From: Asanoa siamensis
GTDB taxonomy: Bacteria > Actinomycetota > Actinomycetes > Mycobacteriales > Micromonosporaceae
NCBI RefSeq assembly: GCF_016862555.1
Contig: NZ_BONE01000040.1
Span: forward strand, 16,434 to 80,433
DNA length: 64,000 nt
Reading direction: 5' to 3'
Position 1 is the stretch's first letter, and every line of letters starts with the position of its first letter. The translations under genes and the position numbers were made by a program. Below are positions 43,601-53,400 of the stretch, piece by piece. Under the pieces are notes generated by a model. The model worked only from the letters and a program-made list of their open reading frames with translations, searched no databases and had not been told where the DNA came from.

Positions 43601-43861
43601 GGCGCCGGGCAGATCCAGGAGGTGATCGTCGAGCGGGAGGGTTCGCTGCCCGGTCCACGGGTCGCGAAGGAACTGCTCGGCACGGCGCTCGGCGGCACCT
43701 CACAGCGGCTCTACGTCGGCGCACCGTACGGCGACGGCACGGTGTGGGCGATCCCGTGGTCGGCGTTGGCCGCCGGCTCCGCCACACCCAGCCACAGCTG
43801 GCAGCCGGGCACCTCCGGCCTGCCGACCGACGGGGTCCGCCTCGGCGCGGTGATCCGATGA
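40628..43861 (+). CDS. Giant secreted protein with FG-GAP repeats, first gene of the toxin operon
   Basis: A 1077-residue protein from a TTG start with GGGGGAG five bases upstream; a long basic signal region ends near VVPPAVAA. Residues ~60-350 form a domain shared with the next gene (VDLVVDVRRTGLETLFVVKDRAA, EMWDA). A DNRLRE-like beta domain follows (PVQDTFDTWIRAGTTADQS, YDANCDDAWVSVTSTNFFS). The C-terminal third has integrin-like FG-GAP repeats with calcium motifs (DYNGDGVTDVVIADP, DANRDGCADLAVGVP). It is likely exported and may help deliver or display the Rhs toxin encoded two genes on. The next gene begins within or just after its stop. Confidence 0.82.
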   Translation: MSGWTRFAVPGFGTGLATTRSSPRTLRAGMVLLLLAAGLTMPASTVVPPAVAALPCAPAKGSESQAVAEARRCGTEVAVTGLTTGTTEVVARADGQLEATVHAGIVRVRRGDAWVPVDLTLAPGADGAVTAKADPFDVRVSGERGAGGELASLAGKAGRVSLGWAGALPAPTLTGNRATYVDALPGVDLVVDVRRTGLETLFVVKDRAALPHVRRLSLAITGGGVAGHRVDAGGATALVDAAGRTVATVPALEMWDAKTTRLAPQEPPTVRVASTMERTAEGVALALTPDEKWLSAPERAFPITIDPEINPVQDTFDTWIRAGTTADQSTAEDLRVGREGSTGPVTRTLVRWHSSAFVNTQVTSATSYFYNWYSYSPGCVAAAWQVWNTSAFDATTRWANQPTWLDNDPNTAGDQPAGTSTATRGYDANCDDAWVSVTSTNFFSRVAREGQANGYMGIRAADETVVGGFKQFRSDNSGGTQTAYSRVVYNRLPTAASLATTPTSTCTGTVTSLGTMTPTLKVTAADPDGGNLTVRFEWWTQTGTSALGTTAPVTVASGAVAQAAIPAGGVPLAGTYRWRALVADATYTTYSPFCTFALYEFAPPAVGCVAGAENDYNGDGVTDVVIADPRATVGGVRDAGAVYMVDGAGRGTRTLDESLAAIPGDPGEGDRFGHALATYDANRDGCADLAVGVPYETVAGAVQAGSVRIVFGAPAGLGTGPATISMQQGTDGTPDTPEGHDWFGFALAAGRMPTGEGFLVVGAPGDDISGQTDAGAVHYRRPGVNVWLTGTSPAGANRDDRTGYALAATPYHWGVASPGENRNGQPFAGAVCVLTHTLTGGVPTSITCPSQADTTVTDDPDSNDNFGKSIAMAPYRAPGAPAGQIDSILVVGVPGENQTATNIQDTGLIQQFRVTNTGVTELPWIDQATAGITSAHEEGDYFGEKVHVVNTAPAAEVTTETLLVAVGIPAEEFGPDQAEDHGSIRVFPAGVGAGQIQEVIVEREGSLPGPRVAKELLGTALGGTSQRLYVGAPYGDGTVWAIPWSALAAGSATPSHSWQPGTSGLPTDGVRLGAVIR

Positions 43862-43917
43862 CCCACCACCAGGACGACAGCGCTGCTCGGCACGAGACAT
43901 CGGGGAGAGGCACGGGG

Positions 43918-46900
43918 ATGGGTGTGCGCGGAGGACGGAAACTGGCGGCCCAACTGACCGCGGTGGTGGTGCTCGCGACCGGCGTCGGCCTGGCGAGCCA
44001 GCAGGCCGGGTCGACCGTGCCGCCGGCGCAGGCACAGCCGCCGGCGGTGCTCGTGACCGAGTCGGACACGCTCAAGCAGACCGAGGCCGACGCGGTGGAG
44101 GCCGCGAAGTCGGGTGGGCGGGCCGTCGAGGTCGGCGCCTACCGGGGTGAGCGCCGGGACGTGTGGGCCGAGCCGAACGGCTCGTTCACGGAATACACCC
44201 ATCAGCAGGCCGTACGCGTGGTCAAGAACAAGCGGTGGGTCGCGCCGGACGCCTCGCTCGAACGCCACCCGGACGGCACCGTGACACCGCGCGCGGCCAC
44301 CTACGGGCTGCGCCTCTCCGGCGGCGGCAGCGGGCCGTTCCTCACGGCGGAGCGGGCCGGGAAGTCGATGAGCTTCACCTGGCCCGACGGTCCGCTGCCC
44401 GCGCCGGTGCTCGACGGCGACACCGCCACCTACGCCGAGATCGAGCCGGGCCTCGACCTGGTCGTGCACGCCGGCACCGAGAGCTTCTCGCACGTGCTGG
44501 TCGTCAAGGACGCCGCGGCCGCCCGCCGGGCGAGCGTCGCGAACCTCGCACTGGGCCTGCGCACCAACGGACTCTCGGTCGACGACGCCGGCGGCGGTCG
44601 GCTCGTGGCCGTCGCGGCCGGCGGTGGCCGGATCTTCGAGGCCGCCGAGCCGCACATGTGGGACGCCGGCGACGGCACCACCGAGGAGGACCTCACACAG
44701 GCCGGCGCGGCTGCCCGGGCCCTCGGCGGGACCAGCCGCGTGCGGACGCCCGCGAAGGGCGCCGAGCCCTCCCGGGCCGCGCCGATCACGGCCCGGAAAG
44801 CGGCGCTCAAGGTGCGGGTGACGGACGACACGCTGCACCTCACGCCGGACGCCGCGCTGCTCGCCGACCCGAAGACCCGCTACCCGGTCTACATCGACCC
44901 GATCTGGAGCAGCACCACGAACTCCTACTGGGCGATGGTCGACTCGGGCTACCCGAACGAGAACTACCCCAAGTTCGACAACAAGAGCGACGAGCGCGCC
45001 GGCTGGTGCCAGCCCGACCCGAACTGCAACAACTCCGACATCAAGCGCCTGATGTACGCGCTGCCGTCCAACTACAGCGGCAAGACGATCATCAAGGCCG
45101 AGTTCCAGGTCTCGCTGGTGCGCGGCTGGAACAACACCGCCCGCAACGTCCGGCTCTACATGATGGGCGGCGGCATCAGCTCGTCGACGACCTGGAACAA
45201 CATGCCGAGCTGGGCGACGCACATCACGACGCGGAGCCTCGGCGCCGAGCAGGGCTGCGGCTCGTCGACGCGAAACTCCGTCTTCGACGTGACCAGCGTC
45301 TTCAACGGCACCGGCGAGAACAGCCGTGCCACCACGACGTTCGGCATCCGGATGGAGACCGAGAACAACAACCAGCACTTCAAGCGGTTCTGCAACAACG
45401 CCCTGCTGCGGGTCAACTGGAACCGGGCGCCCGCGAAGCCCGCGGCCGGCGACCTCACCTCGTCGCCCGGTGGCGCGTGCGTCAACGGCACCGGTCGCCC
45501 GTACGTCGACACCCTGCCCCGCCTGTCGGCCGTGCTCCGCGACCCCGACCACCTCTCGGGCGGCGCCGCCGAGAACGTGCGCGGCGAGTTCCGGGTGCGC
45601 TGGACCCCGACCGGCGGGACCCCGCAGACCGTCACCTGGACGTCGGGCTACAAGGCCAGCGGGTCGCGGCTGGACTACACCGTGCCGGGCACGATCCCGC
45701 AGAACGTGGTGGTCCAGTGGGACGTCCGCGCCTCCGACGGCACCGCGTGGGGGCCGTGGAGCAGTGAGAGCGGCGGCAAGCTCTGTGAGTTCATGTACGA
45801 CGCGACGACACCGACACCACCGCTGGTGAGCTCGGCGGAGTTCCTCGAACCCCATCTGATCAACTGCGCGACCTACTCCGACGCGACCTGGCGGGACGGG
45901 GTCGGCGTCCAGAGCACGTTCACGTTCGACTCCGCGGCGTCCGACGTCGTCGAGTACCGCTACGGCATCAACACCAACCCGTCACCGACGAACGTCCTGC
46001 GGCCGGCGGTCGACGGCGGGCCGGTGACCATGCGGTTCGTCGCCCAGGAAGAGGGCGTCACGTTCATCACCGTCGAGGCGCGGGACCGGGCCAACAAGTC
46101 CAGCGCGATCGCCAACTGCTCGTTCCGGGTCTCCCCGGGCGCTGTCCCGGTCGCCGAGTGGCACCTCGCCGACGAGGACGACGCGACCGAGGCGGCCGAC
46201 GAGCGGGGCGGCGCTCCGGCCACCAGGCACGGCGCCGAGAACGTCACGTTCGGCGTGCCGGGGCCGGGCGGTCCCTCCGACCGCGCCGTGCGCCTCGGCG
46301 GCCAGGACGGTGCCTACCTCGCCACCACGGCCGGCGGCGTCGTCGACACGACGAAGAACTTCGCGATCTCGGCCTGGGCCAAGCTCGACGAGCTCGGCCG
46401 GGACCAGACCGTCCTCTCCCAGGACGGCGCCGGCGAGCCCGGGTTCGCGCTCGGCTACGACGCGGGCAACAACAAGTGGGAGCTGAAGCTCCCCACGACC
46501 GACGTCGAGTCGCTTGGCGACTGGACGGTGCACGGCGGCACGCCGCAGGCCGGCGTCTGGACCCACCTGGTCGCCGTCTTCGACGCGTCGGCCGGCACGG
46601 TGGCGTTGAGCGTCAACGGGGTACGCACCCAGGCCGAGCGCCGGTCGCGGTGGAACTCGCACGGCCCCGTGCAGATCGGCCGCCGGCTCGAGCAGGGTCG
46701 CTACAGCGGCTACTTCAAGGGCGACATCGCCGACGTCTCCATCTTCAACCGGCTCGTCGTGCCGGTCGAGGGCGGTCCGATCTCCGAGGTCAAGGCGACC
46801 CGGGTCGGCTACTGGCCGGTGAACGCCGCGACCGGTGGCAGCAGCCCCGCGACCGGCGGCGGCCAGGCGCTGACGCTCGGCGGCGGTGCCCAGATCGCGC

Positions 46901-47496
46901 TGGACGACCCGATCGGCGACCCGCCGGTCTTCCCGATGCTGGGCCTCGGTGAGCTGCGGCTCGATGGCGTCGACGACTACGCGGCGACGGCCACCGCGCC
47001 GGCACCCACCGACCACAGCTTCTCGGTCGTCGCGCGGGTGCGGGTCGCCTCGCCCGACGGTGGCCAGCCGGCCGCCGCCGTCCTCTCCCAACCCGGCACG
47101 CAGCAGAGCGCGTTCGTCGTGCGGCGCAACGCGGACAACCGGTGGAGCCTCGCGATGACGACGGCCGACACGGCCGGCGCCCAGGAGGTCACCGCCTACG
47201 ACTCGCAGATCGACATCAGCAACGACCTCTTCGGACAGCTCCTGGCGTTGACCTACAACGCCTTCACCAACGAGGTCCGGCTCTACGTCGACGGGCAGCT
47301 CGCGGCGACCGCCCGGGCCACCCACACCGCCGCCTGGAACGCGACCGGCGGGCTCCAGGTCGGGCGCGCCTTCGTGGACGGCTCCTGGCAGGAGTACTTC
47401 GACGGCGCGGTCGACGAGGTCCGCGCCTACTCGGGCGCGCTCGACGCCACCACGATCCAGCAGCTGAACCTGCCGATCGAGAAGGAGACGCTGTGA
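43918..47496 (+). CDS. Giant secreted protein with DNRLRE-like and two LamG domains
   Basis: A 1192-residue protein. The ATG at 43918 follows GGGGAGAGG by seven bases and gives a signal peptide (LAAQLTAVVVLATGVGLA to PPAQAQ); an in-frame ATG at 43858 overlaps the previous stop but has no such site. Its first ~350 residues are related to those of the upstream protein (LDLVVHAGTESFSHVLVVKD, EPHMWDA). Then come a DNRLRE-like domain with many Asn and Cys, an FN3-like part, and two LamG/concanavalin-like domains (KNFAISAWAKLDEL and SFSVVARVRV), which usually bind sugars. It is coupled to the Rhs gene by GTGA. Confidence 0.85.
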   Translation: MGVRGGRKLAAQLTAVVVLATGVGLASQQAGSTVPPAQAQPPAVLVTESDTLKQTEADAVEAAKSGGRAVEVGAYRGERRDVWAEPNGSFTEYTHQQAVRVVKNKRWVAPDASLERHPDGTVTPRAATYGLRLSGGGSGPFLTAERAGKSMSFTWPDGPLPAPVLDGDTATYAEIEPGLDLVVHAGTESFSHVLVVKDAAAARRASVANLALGLRTNGLSVDDAGGGRLVAVAAGGGRIFEAAEPHMWDAGDGTTEEDLTQAGAAARALGGTSRVRTPAKGAEPSRAAPITARKAALKVRVTDDTLHLTPDAALLADPKTRYPVYIDPIWSSTTNSYWAMVDSGYPNENYPKFDNKSDERAGWCQPDPNCNNSDIKRLMYALPSNYSGKTIIKAEFQVSLVRGWNNTARNVRLYMMGGGISSSTTWNNMPSWATHITTRSLGAEQGCGSSTRNSVFDVTSVFNGTGENSRATTTFGIRMETENNNQHFKRFCNNALLRVNWNRAPAKPAAGDLTSSPGGACVNGTGRPYVDTLPRLSAVLRDPDHLSGGAAENVRGEFRVRWTPTGGTPQTVTWTSGYKASGSRLDYTVPGTIPQNVVVQWDVRASDGTAWGPWSSESGGKLCEFMYDATTPTPPLVSSAEFLEPHLINCATYSDATWRDGVGVQSTFTFDSAASDVVEYRYGINTNPSPTNVLRPAVDGGPVTMRFVAQEEGVTFITVEARDRANKSSAIANCSFRVSPGAVPVAEWHLADEDDATEAADERGGAPATRHGAENVTFGVPGPGGPSDRAVRLGGQDGAYLATTAGGVVDTTKNFAISAWAKLDELGRDQTVLSQDGAGEPGFALGYDAGNNKWELKLPTTDVESLGDWTVHGGTPQAGVWTHLVAVFDASAGTVALSVNGVRTQAERRSRWNSHGPVQIGRRLEQGRYSGYFKGDIADVSIFNRLVVPVEGGPISEVKATRVGYWPVNAATGGSSPATGGGQALTLGGGAQIALDDPIGDPPVFPMLGLGELRLDGVDDYAATATAPAPTDHSFSVVARVRVASPDGGQPAAAVLSQPGTQQSAFVVRRNADNRWSLAMTTADTAGAQEVTAYDSQIDISNDLFGQLLALTYNAFTNEVRLYVDGQLAATARATHTAAWNATGGLQVGRAFVDGSWQEYFDGAVDEVRAYSGALDATTIQQLNLPIEKETL

Positions 47497-50400
47497 ACCT
47501 CGCCGGCAATCGCAGAGCCGGAGCGACGATGTCCTCCAGATTCTTCCTCGGCAACCGCTACCGCCGGCGGGTCGTCCGCCCGGTGGCCTGGCTGCTGACG
47601 GCCGTCGTCGGCGCCGGCGTCCTGGCGGGGCTTCCTGCGCCCGCCGCGGCCCAGGGCATCCAGAACCCGCCGGCCGTGCGCGAGTTCGGCCAGACCGTCG
47701 ACGGCAAGCCGCAGCCGGTCACGCCGCGCAAGGACAACCCGGCGGCCAAGGCGCGGGTCACGACGCCCGCGTCGGTCGCCTGGCCGGCGGCGGGCGCGGT
47801 CGACCTCCCGGTCGCCGCGGCGGCGTCGACCACCGGCACCGCCCAGGCCCGGGCCGCGGCCGTCGCGCCCGCGAAGGTCGGCGGGCTGGCGGTCGGCGTG
47901 CGCGCCCCGCAGGCCACCGACCAGCGGGCGGCGGAGGCCGTACCCGCGAAGGTCCGCGTCGAGGTCGCACCGCGCGCCACGTCGACCGCGGCCGGGGTCA
48001 GCGGCCCGGTCGTCACCCTGCGGCGCACCGACACCGCGCGGTCCGCCTCCCGGCTGACGGTCTCGCTGGGCTACGCGAGCTTCGCGCAGGCCTTCGGCGG
48101 CGACTTCGGGGCCCGGCTGCGGCTGGTCCGGTTGCCCGAGTGCGCCGTCGCCGCCGCGCGCCCGGCCGGCTGTGGGGCGCCCGTACCCGTGCCGGCCGTG
48201 AACGACTCCGCGGCGGGCGTGGTGACCGCGGACGTGGATCTCGCGGCGGGCGCCGCGGTCTTCGCTCTCGTCGCGGGCGACAGCTCGTCGCAGGGCAACT
48301 ACGCCGCGACGAAGCTGGCGCCCTCGTCGAAGTGGACGGTGGATCCCTCGTCGGGCGCGTTCAACTGGAGCTATCCGTTGCGCGTCCCGCCGACGCCGGG
48401 CGGCTCGGCGCCGGAGGTGGCGTTCAACTACTCGTCGCAGAGCGTCGACGGGCGCACCTCGGCCACCAACAACCAGGGATCCTGGATCGGCGAGGGCTTC
48501 GGATACGAGACCGGCTACATCGAGCGGCGCTACAAGTCGTGCAACGACGACGGCCACGACACCAGCGCCGACCAGTGCTGGTCGCACAACAACGCCACGA
48601 TCGTCCTCGGTGGACAGTCCGGCGACCTCCTCAAGGACGCGGCGGGCCGCTGGCGGCTGACCAGCGACGCCGACTGGAAGATCGAGCCGCTCACCGGCGC
48701 GACCAACGGCGACGACAACGGCGAGCACTGGCGGGTAACGACGCCGGACGGCACCGAGCACTACTTCGGGTTGAACCGCCTGCCCGGCTGGACGTCGGGC
48801 AAGCCGGAGACCAGGTCGACGTGGACGGTGCCGGTCTTCGGCGACGACAGTGGCGAGCCCTGCTACAACTCGACGTTCGCGAACGCCTCGTGCCAGCAGG
48901 CCTGGCGGTGGAACCTCGACTACACGCGCGACCTGCACGACAACGTGCAGGCGTTCTACTACGAGCGGGAGAGCAACTACTACGCCCGCAACGCCAAGAC
49001 CGACGTCAACGGCACCGTCTACCACCGCGGCGGCTGGCTCGACCGCATCGAGTACGGCCAGCGGCACAACGCGGTCTACTCGACGACCGCGCCGGCTCGC
49101 GTCCGCTTCTCCGTCGCCGAGCGGTGCCTCGTCACGTCCACGTTCGACTGTGCCGAGAACAAGCTCACCGAGGCGAACGCGACGCACTGGCCGGACGTAC
49201 CCGCCGACCGGATCTGTGCCCCTGACACGAAGTGCAAGCTCGAGCAGGCGGCGCCGTCGTTCTTCACCCGCAAGCGGCTGACCACGATCACCACCGAGAT
49301 CCGCAAGGGCACCGGCTGGGACACCGTGGACACCTGGGGCCTGGACCACTGGTTCACGGACAACTCCGACGGCTCGAAGACGCTCTGGCTCAACAAGATC
49401 ACCCACACCGGCCACGTCGGCGACGGCACCGTCACACTCCCGGCGATCGAGCTGATCGGCGCGCAGTACGAGAACCGCGTCGACCCGCCGAACGACGCGA
49501 TCGCGGCGCTGATGCGGTTCCGGGTCAACACCATCTACACCGACTCGGGCTCGCAGATCGACATCGCCTACAAGCCGCGCGACTGCTCGGTCGGCAACGT
49601 GCCGACCCCCGGCTCGTCGACCCGGCGCTGCTACCCGGTGAAGTGGACGCCGAACCTCGGCGACCCGGTCATCGACTGGTTCCACAAGTACGTCGTCGAC
49701 AAGGTGACCGAGACCGACCGCACCGGCGGCGCGCCGGACATGGTCACGGCGTACGAATATGTCGGTGGCGCCGCCTGGCGCAAGGGCGACCCCGACGGCT
49801 TCACGAAGGCCGAGGACCTCACCTGGAACCAGTGGCGCGGCTACGAGACCGTCCGGGTCCGCCGCGGCGACGGCCAGACCATGACGACGCGCAGCGACCA
49901 CACGTTCCTGCGCGGCATGCACGGCAACAAGCTGCCCAACGGCACGACACAGTCGGCGTCGGTCACGGACTCGACCGGTGCGGCGCACACCGACACGGAC
50001 GAGTTCGCGGGCCACGAGCTGGAGACGATCACCTACAACGGCAGCGCCCAGGTCGCCAAGGTGATCACGATCCCGTGGCTGCACGAGACGGGCAAGCAGG
50101 ACAACAGCTGGGGCGACGTCCGCTCGACCTTCGTCCGAACGGGCACGGTCCGCTCGTTCACGGCCCTGGCGGCGGGCGGCTGGCGCGAGACGAAGAACGT
50201 CAGCACGTACGACACGACGCACGGCCGGGTGACGCAGACGGACGACTTCGGCGACGTGGCGTCGGGCAAGGACGCGGACGACCGCTGCACCCGCACGACG
50301 TACGCGGACAACGAGGGGAAGTGGCTCTGGTCGCTGGCGTCCCGCATCGAGACGGTCGCGGTGAAGTGCGCCACGAACCCGAACCGCGCGACGCAGGTGA

Positions 50401-53400
50401 TCAGCGACGTCCGCACGTGGTTCGACAACGGCTCGTACGGCGCCGCCCCGACGAAGGGCGACCCGACCAGGACGGAAAAGCTGGCGACCCACAACGGCAC
50501 GACGGCGACGTACGTGACCCAGGCGACGTCGACCTTCGACCAGTGGGGCCGCCCGCGCACGGTCGCGGACGTGGCGGGTTCGGTCACCACGACGACCTAC
50601 ACCGAGACCGACGGTCTCACGACCAAGAAGGAAGAGGTCGGCCCGATGGGGTCGGCCTGGAAGAACACCACCGAGTTCGCGCCGCACTGGGGCCTGCCGC
50701 TCGGGCAGACCGACCTCAACGGCAAGCGCGGTGACATGGAGTACGACCAGCTCGGGCGGCTGGTCAACGTCTGGCTGCCGGACCGCTCGAAGGCGAACAA
50801 CACCAGCCCGAGCATGAAGTACACGTACCTGCAGCGGGCGGACAAGCCGACCGTGGTCAAGACGGAGCGCGTCGAGATCGACGGTTCGTACGTCAGCGAC
50901 TTCGAGCTGTACGACGGCTTCCTGCGGCCGAGGCAGAAGCAGACACCGGGTCCGGAGGGCGGCCGCCTCGTCACGGACACCTTCTACACGCCGACCGGCC
51001 AGATCGCCCGGACGAACGACGTCTACCACATGGCGGGCGCACCGTCGGACGTCCTGCTCATCTCGACGAACGGCGACGCGAACGGCCAGACGCTCTACGA
51101 GTACGACGGCGCGGACCGCAAGACGGCCGACGTCTTCCGCGTCTCGGGCGACGAGAAGTGGCGCACCACCACGATCTACGGCGGCGACCGCACCAGCGTC
51201 GACCCACCGACCGGCGGCGTGCCGGCCACGACGATCACCGACGCCCGCGGGCAGACGACGTCGCTGCTCCAGTACACCGGCCCGTCGCCGACGGGGGCGC
51301 ACAAGGAGACCAAGTACACCTACACCGCCGCGGGTCAGCTCGCGACCCTGACGGACCCGGGGAACAACACCTGGTCCTGGACCCATGACCAGCGTGGTCG
51401 CCAGATCTCGACGACCGACCCGGACGCGGGCACCTCGACCTCGACCTTCGACGACCTCGACCGCCAGATCACGTCCACCGACGCGCGCGGCAACCTGACG
51501 ACGAACGTCTACGACAAGATCGGCCGGAAGACGGCCATGTACCACGGCACCGTCGCGACGGGGACGAAGGTCGGCACCTGGACCTGGGACTCCATCTACC
51601 GCGGCCAGCTGTACCTGTCCGGGCGGATCGTGAACGGGGCCACCTACGCGGTCACGTATCCGACGCGCGACTACCTCTATCGCCCGACGGCCACCCGGTA
51701 CCACGTGCCGTCGGTCGCCGGGATGGAAGAGCTGACCGGCACCTACCAGTTCGCGGTCACCTACAACCGGGACGGGACCGTCCAGGGCCAGACCTGGCCC
51801 GCCGGCGGCGGCCTCCCGGCCGAGGGTGTCGTCTACGGCTACGACTCGATCCGCCGGCCGATCTCGATGACCGGCACCGACGGCGGTTACGTCAACGGCG
51901 TCAAGTACGCCCAGACCGGTGAGCTCATGCAGCTCAAGCTCAGCGCCGGCGGCAAGTGGGCATCGCTGACGTACGAGTACGAGAAGGGCACCAGGCGGCT
52001 GACCAGCAGCAGGCTGGACCGCCAGGGGGCACCCGTCGTCGACATCCACGCCAAGTACACGTACGACGACGCCGGCAAGGTGCTGCGGATCGACGACAAC
52101 CCGGCGGGCGGCGTACGGGACGCGCAGTGCTTCACGCACGACGGGCTGAACCGGATGACGAGTGCGTGGACCAGCGCCAGCACCGCCGAGGACCCGTGTG
52201 CCGGCGGCCCCGCGGCCACCGGCGTGGGCGGCCCCGCGGCCTACCACCACAGCTACACCTACGACGACACCGGCAACCGGGACACCGAGACCGTCCACGG
52301 TGTCAACGGGGCGAGCACGGTGACCCGGGACTACCGCTACCCGGCCCAAGGACAGCCGAAGGCGCACGCGCTCAGCAGCGTCGTCGAGCACACCGCGGGC
52401 GGTGACCGGCTCTACGAGTACGAGTACGACGCGTCCGGCAACATGACCAAGCGCGACCAGGTCGGCGCCGAGCAGACCCTCAACTGGGACAAGGAGGGCA
52501 AGCTCGAGTCGGTCGTCGAGGGCGGCCAGACCAAGGCCTCGTTCCTGTACGACATCGACGGCGCCCGGATGATCCGCAAGGAGCCGAACGCCACGACGCT
52601 CTACCTGCCCGGCATGGAGCTCAAGCTCAACCACGCCAGTCGGGCGGTGGACGGCACCCGCTTCTACAACTTCGGCGGTCAGACCGTCGCGGTCCGTGAC
52701 ATCCAGGGCGTGAAGTTCCTCGCCAGCGACCACCAGGGCACCCAGGGCGCGGTCATCGACTCCGCCTCCGGCGACATCACCCGCCGGCGCATGACACCGT
52801 TCGGTGTGGAGCGTGGCGTCGCACCGGCCAGTTGGCCGGGTGACAAGGGCTTCGTCGGCGGCACCAAGGACACGACCACGGGCCTGACGTTGCTGGGCGC
52901 GCGGATGTACGACCCGCGGATCGGGCGGTTCATCTCGGTCGACCCGGTCTTCACACCGGGAGACCCGAGCCAACACAACGCCTACCAGTACGGCCGTAAC
53001 AACCCGACCACCTGGGCCGACCCGAGTGGCCTACGGCTCCCGCCGGAGGACCTCGCCTTGTTGAGCGGCGGTGGCGGTGGGGGCGGCGGCGGTGGCGGTG
53101 GGGGTGGCGGCGGTGGCGGTGGCGGTGGTGGCGGCGGTGCGCCGCCTCCGGCCAACGTCTACGTACCCGATCCCGATCTGATCGCGGCGCGCGAGGCGGC
53201 GGAGCGGGCGAAGCAGCGCCTCATCGAGGCCGCGAAGATGCTGACCAAGATCGCAATGGACGAACTCGGTGTCACGGCCGCCCTGGACTGCTTCACCACC
53301 GGCGACATGGGCTCGTGCGCGGAGGTGGCGATCGACGTCGCCACGACGTTCGTGGGCGGCCTGGCCGCCAAGATCGCACGTAAGTACGCGCCGCCGTGGA

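Noticed and set aside
47427..52976. Antisense frame of 1849 residues across the Rhs gene
   Set aside because: It is a shadow of GC-rich codon bias: rich in Arg, Asp, Val and His, with no family motif, and it overlaps the strongly supported Rhs gene.
53067..53138. Gly-rich repeat as a separate repetitive element or CRISPR-like repeat
   Set aside because: It is a run of 24 glycine codons in mixed spelling inside the Rhs gene, with no spacers.
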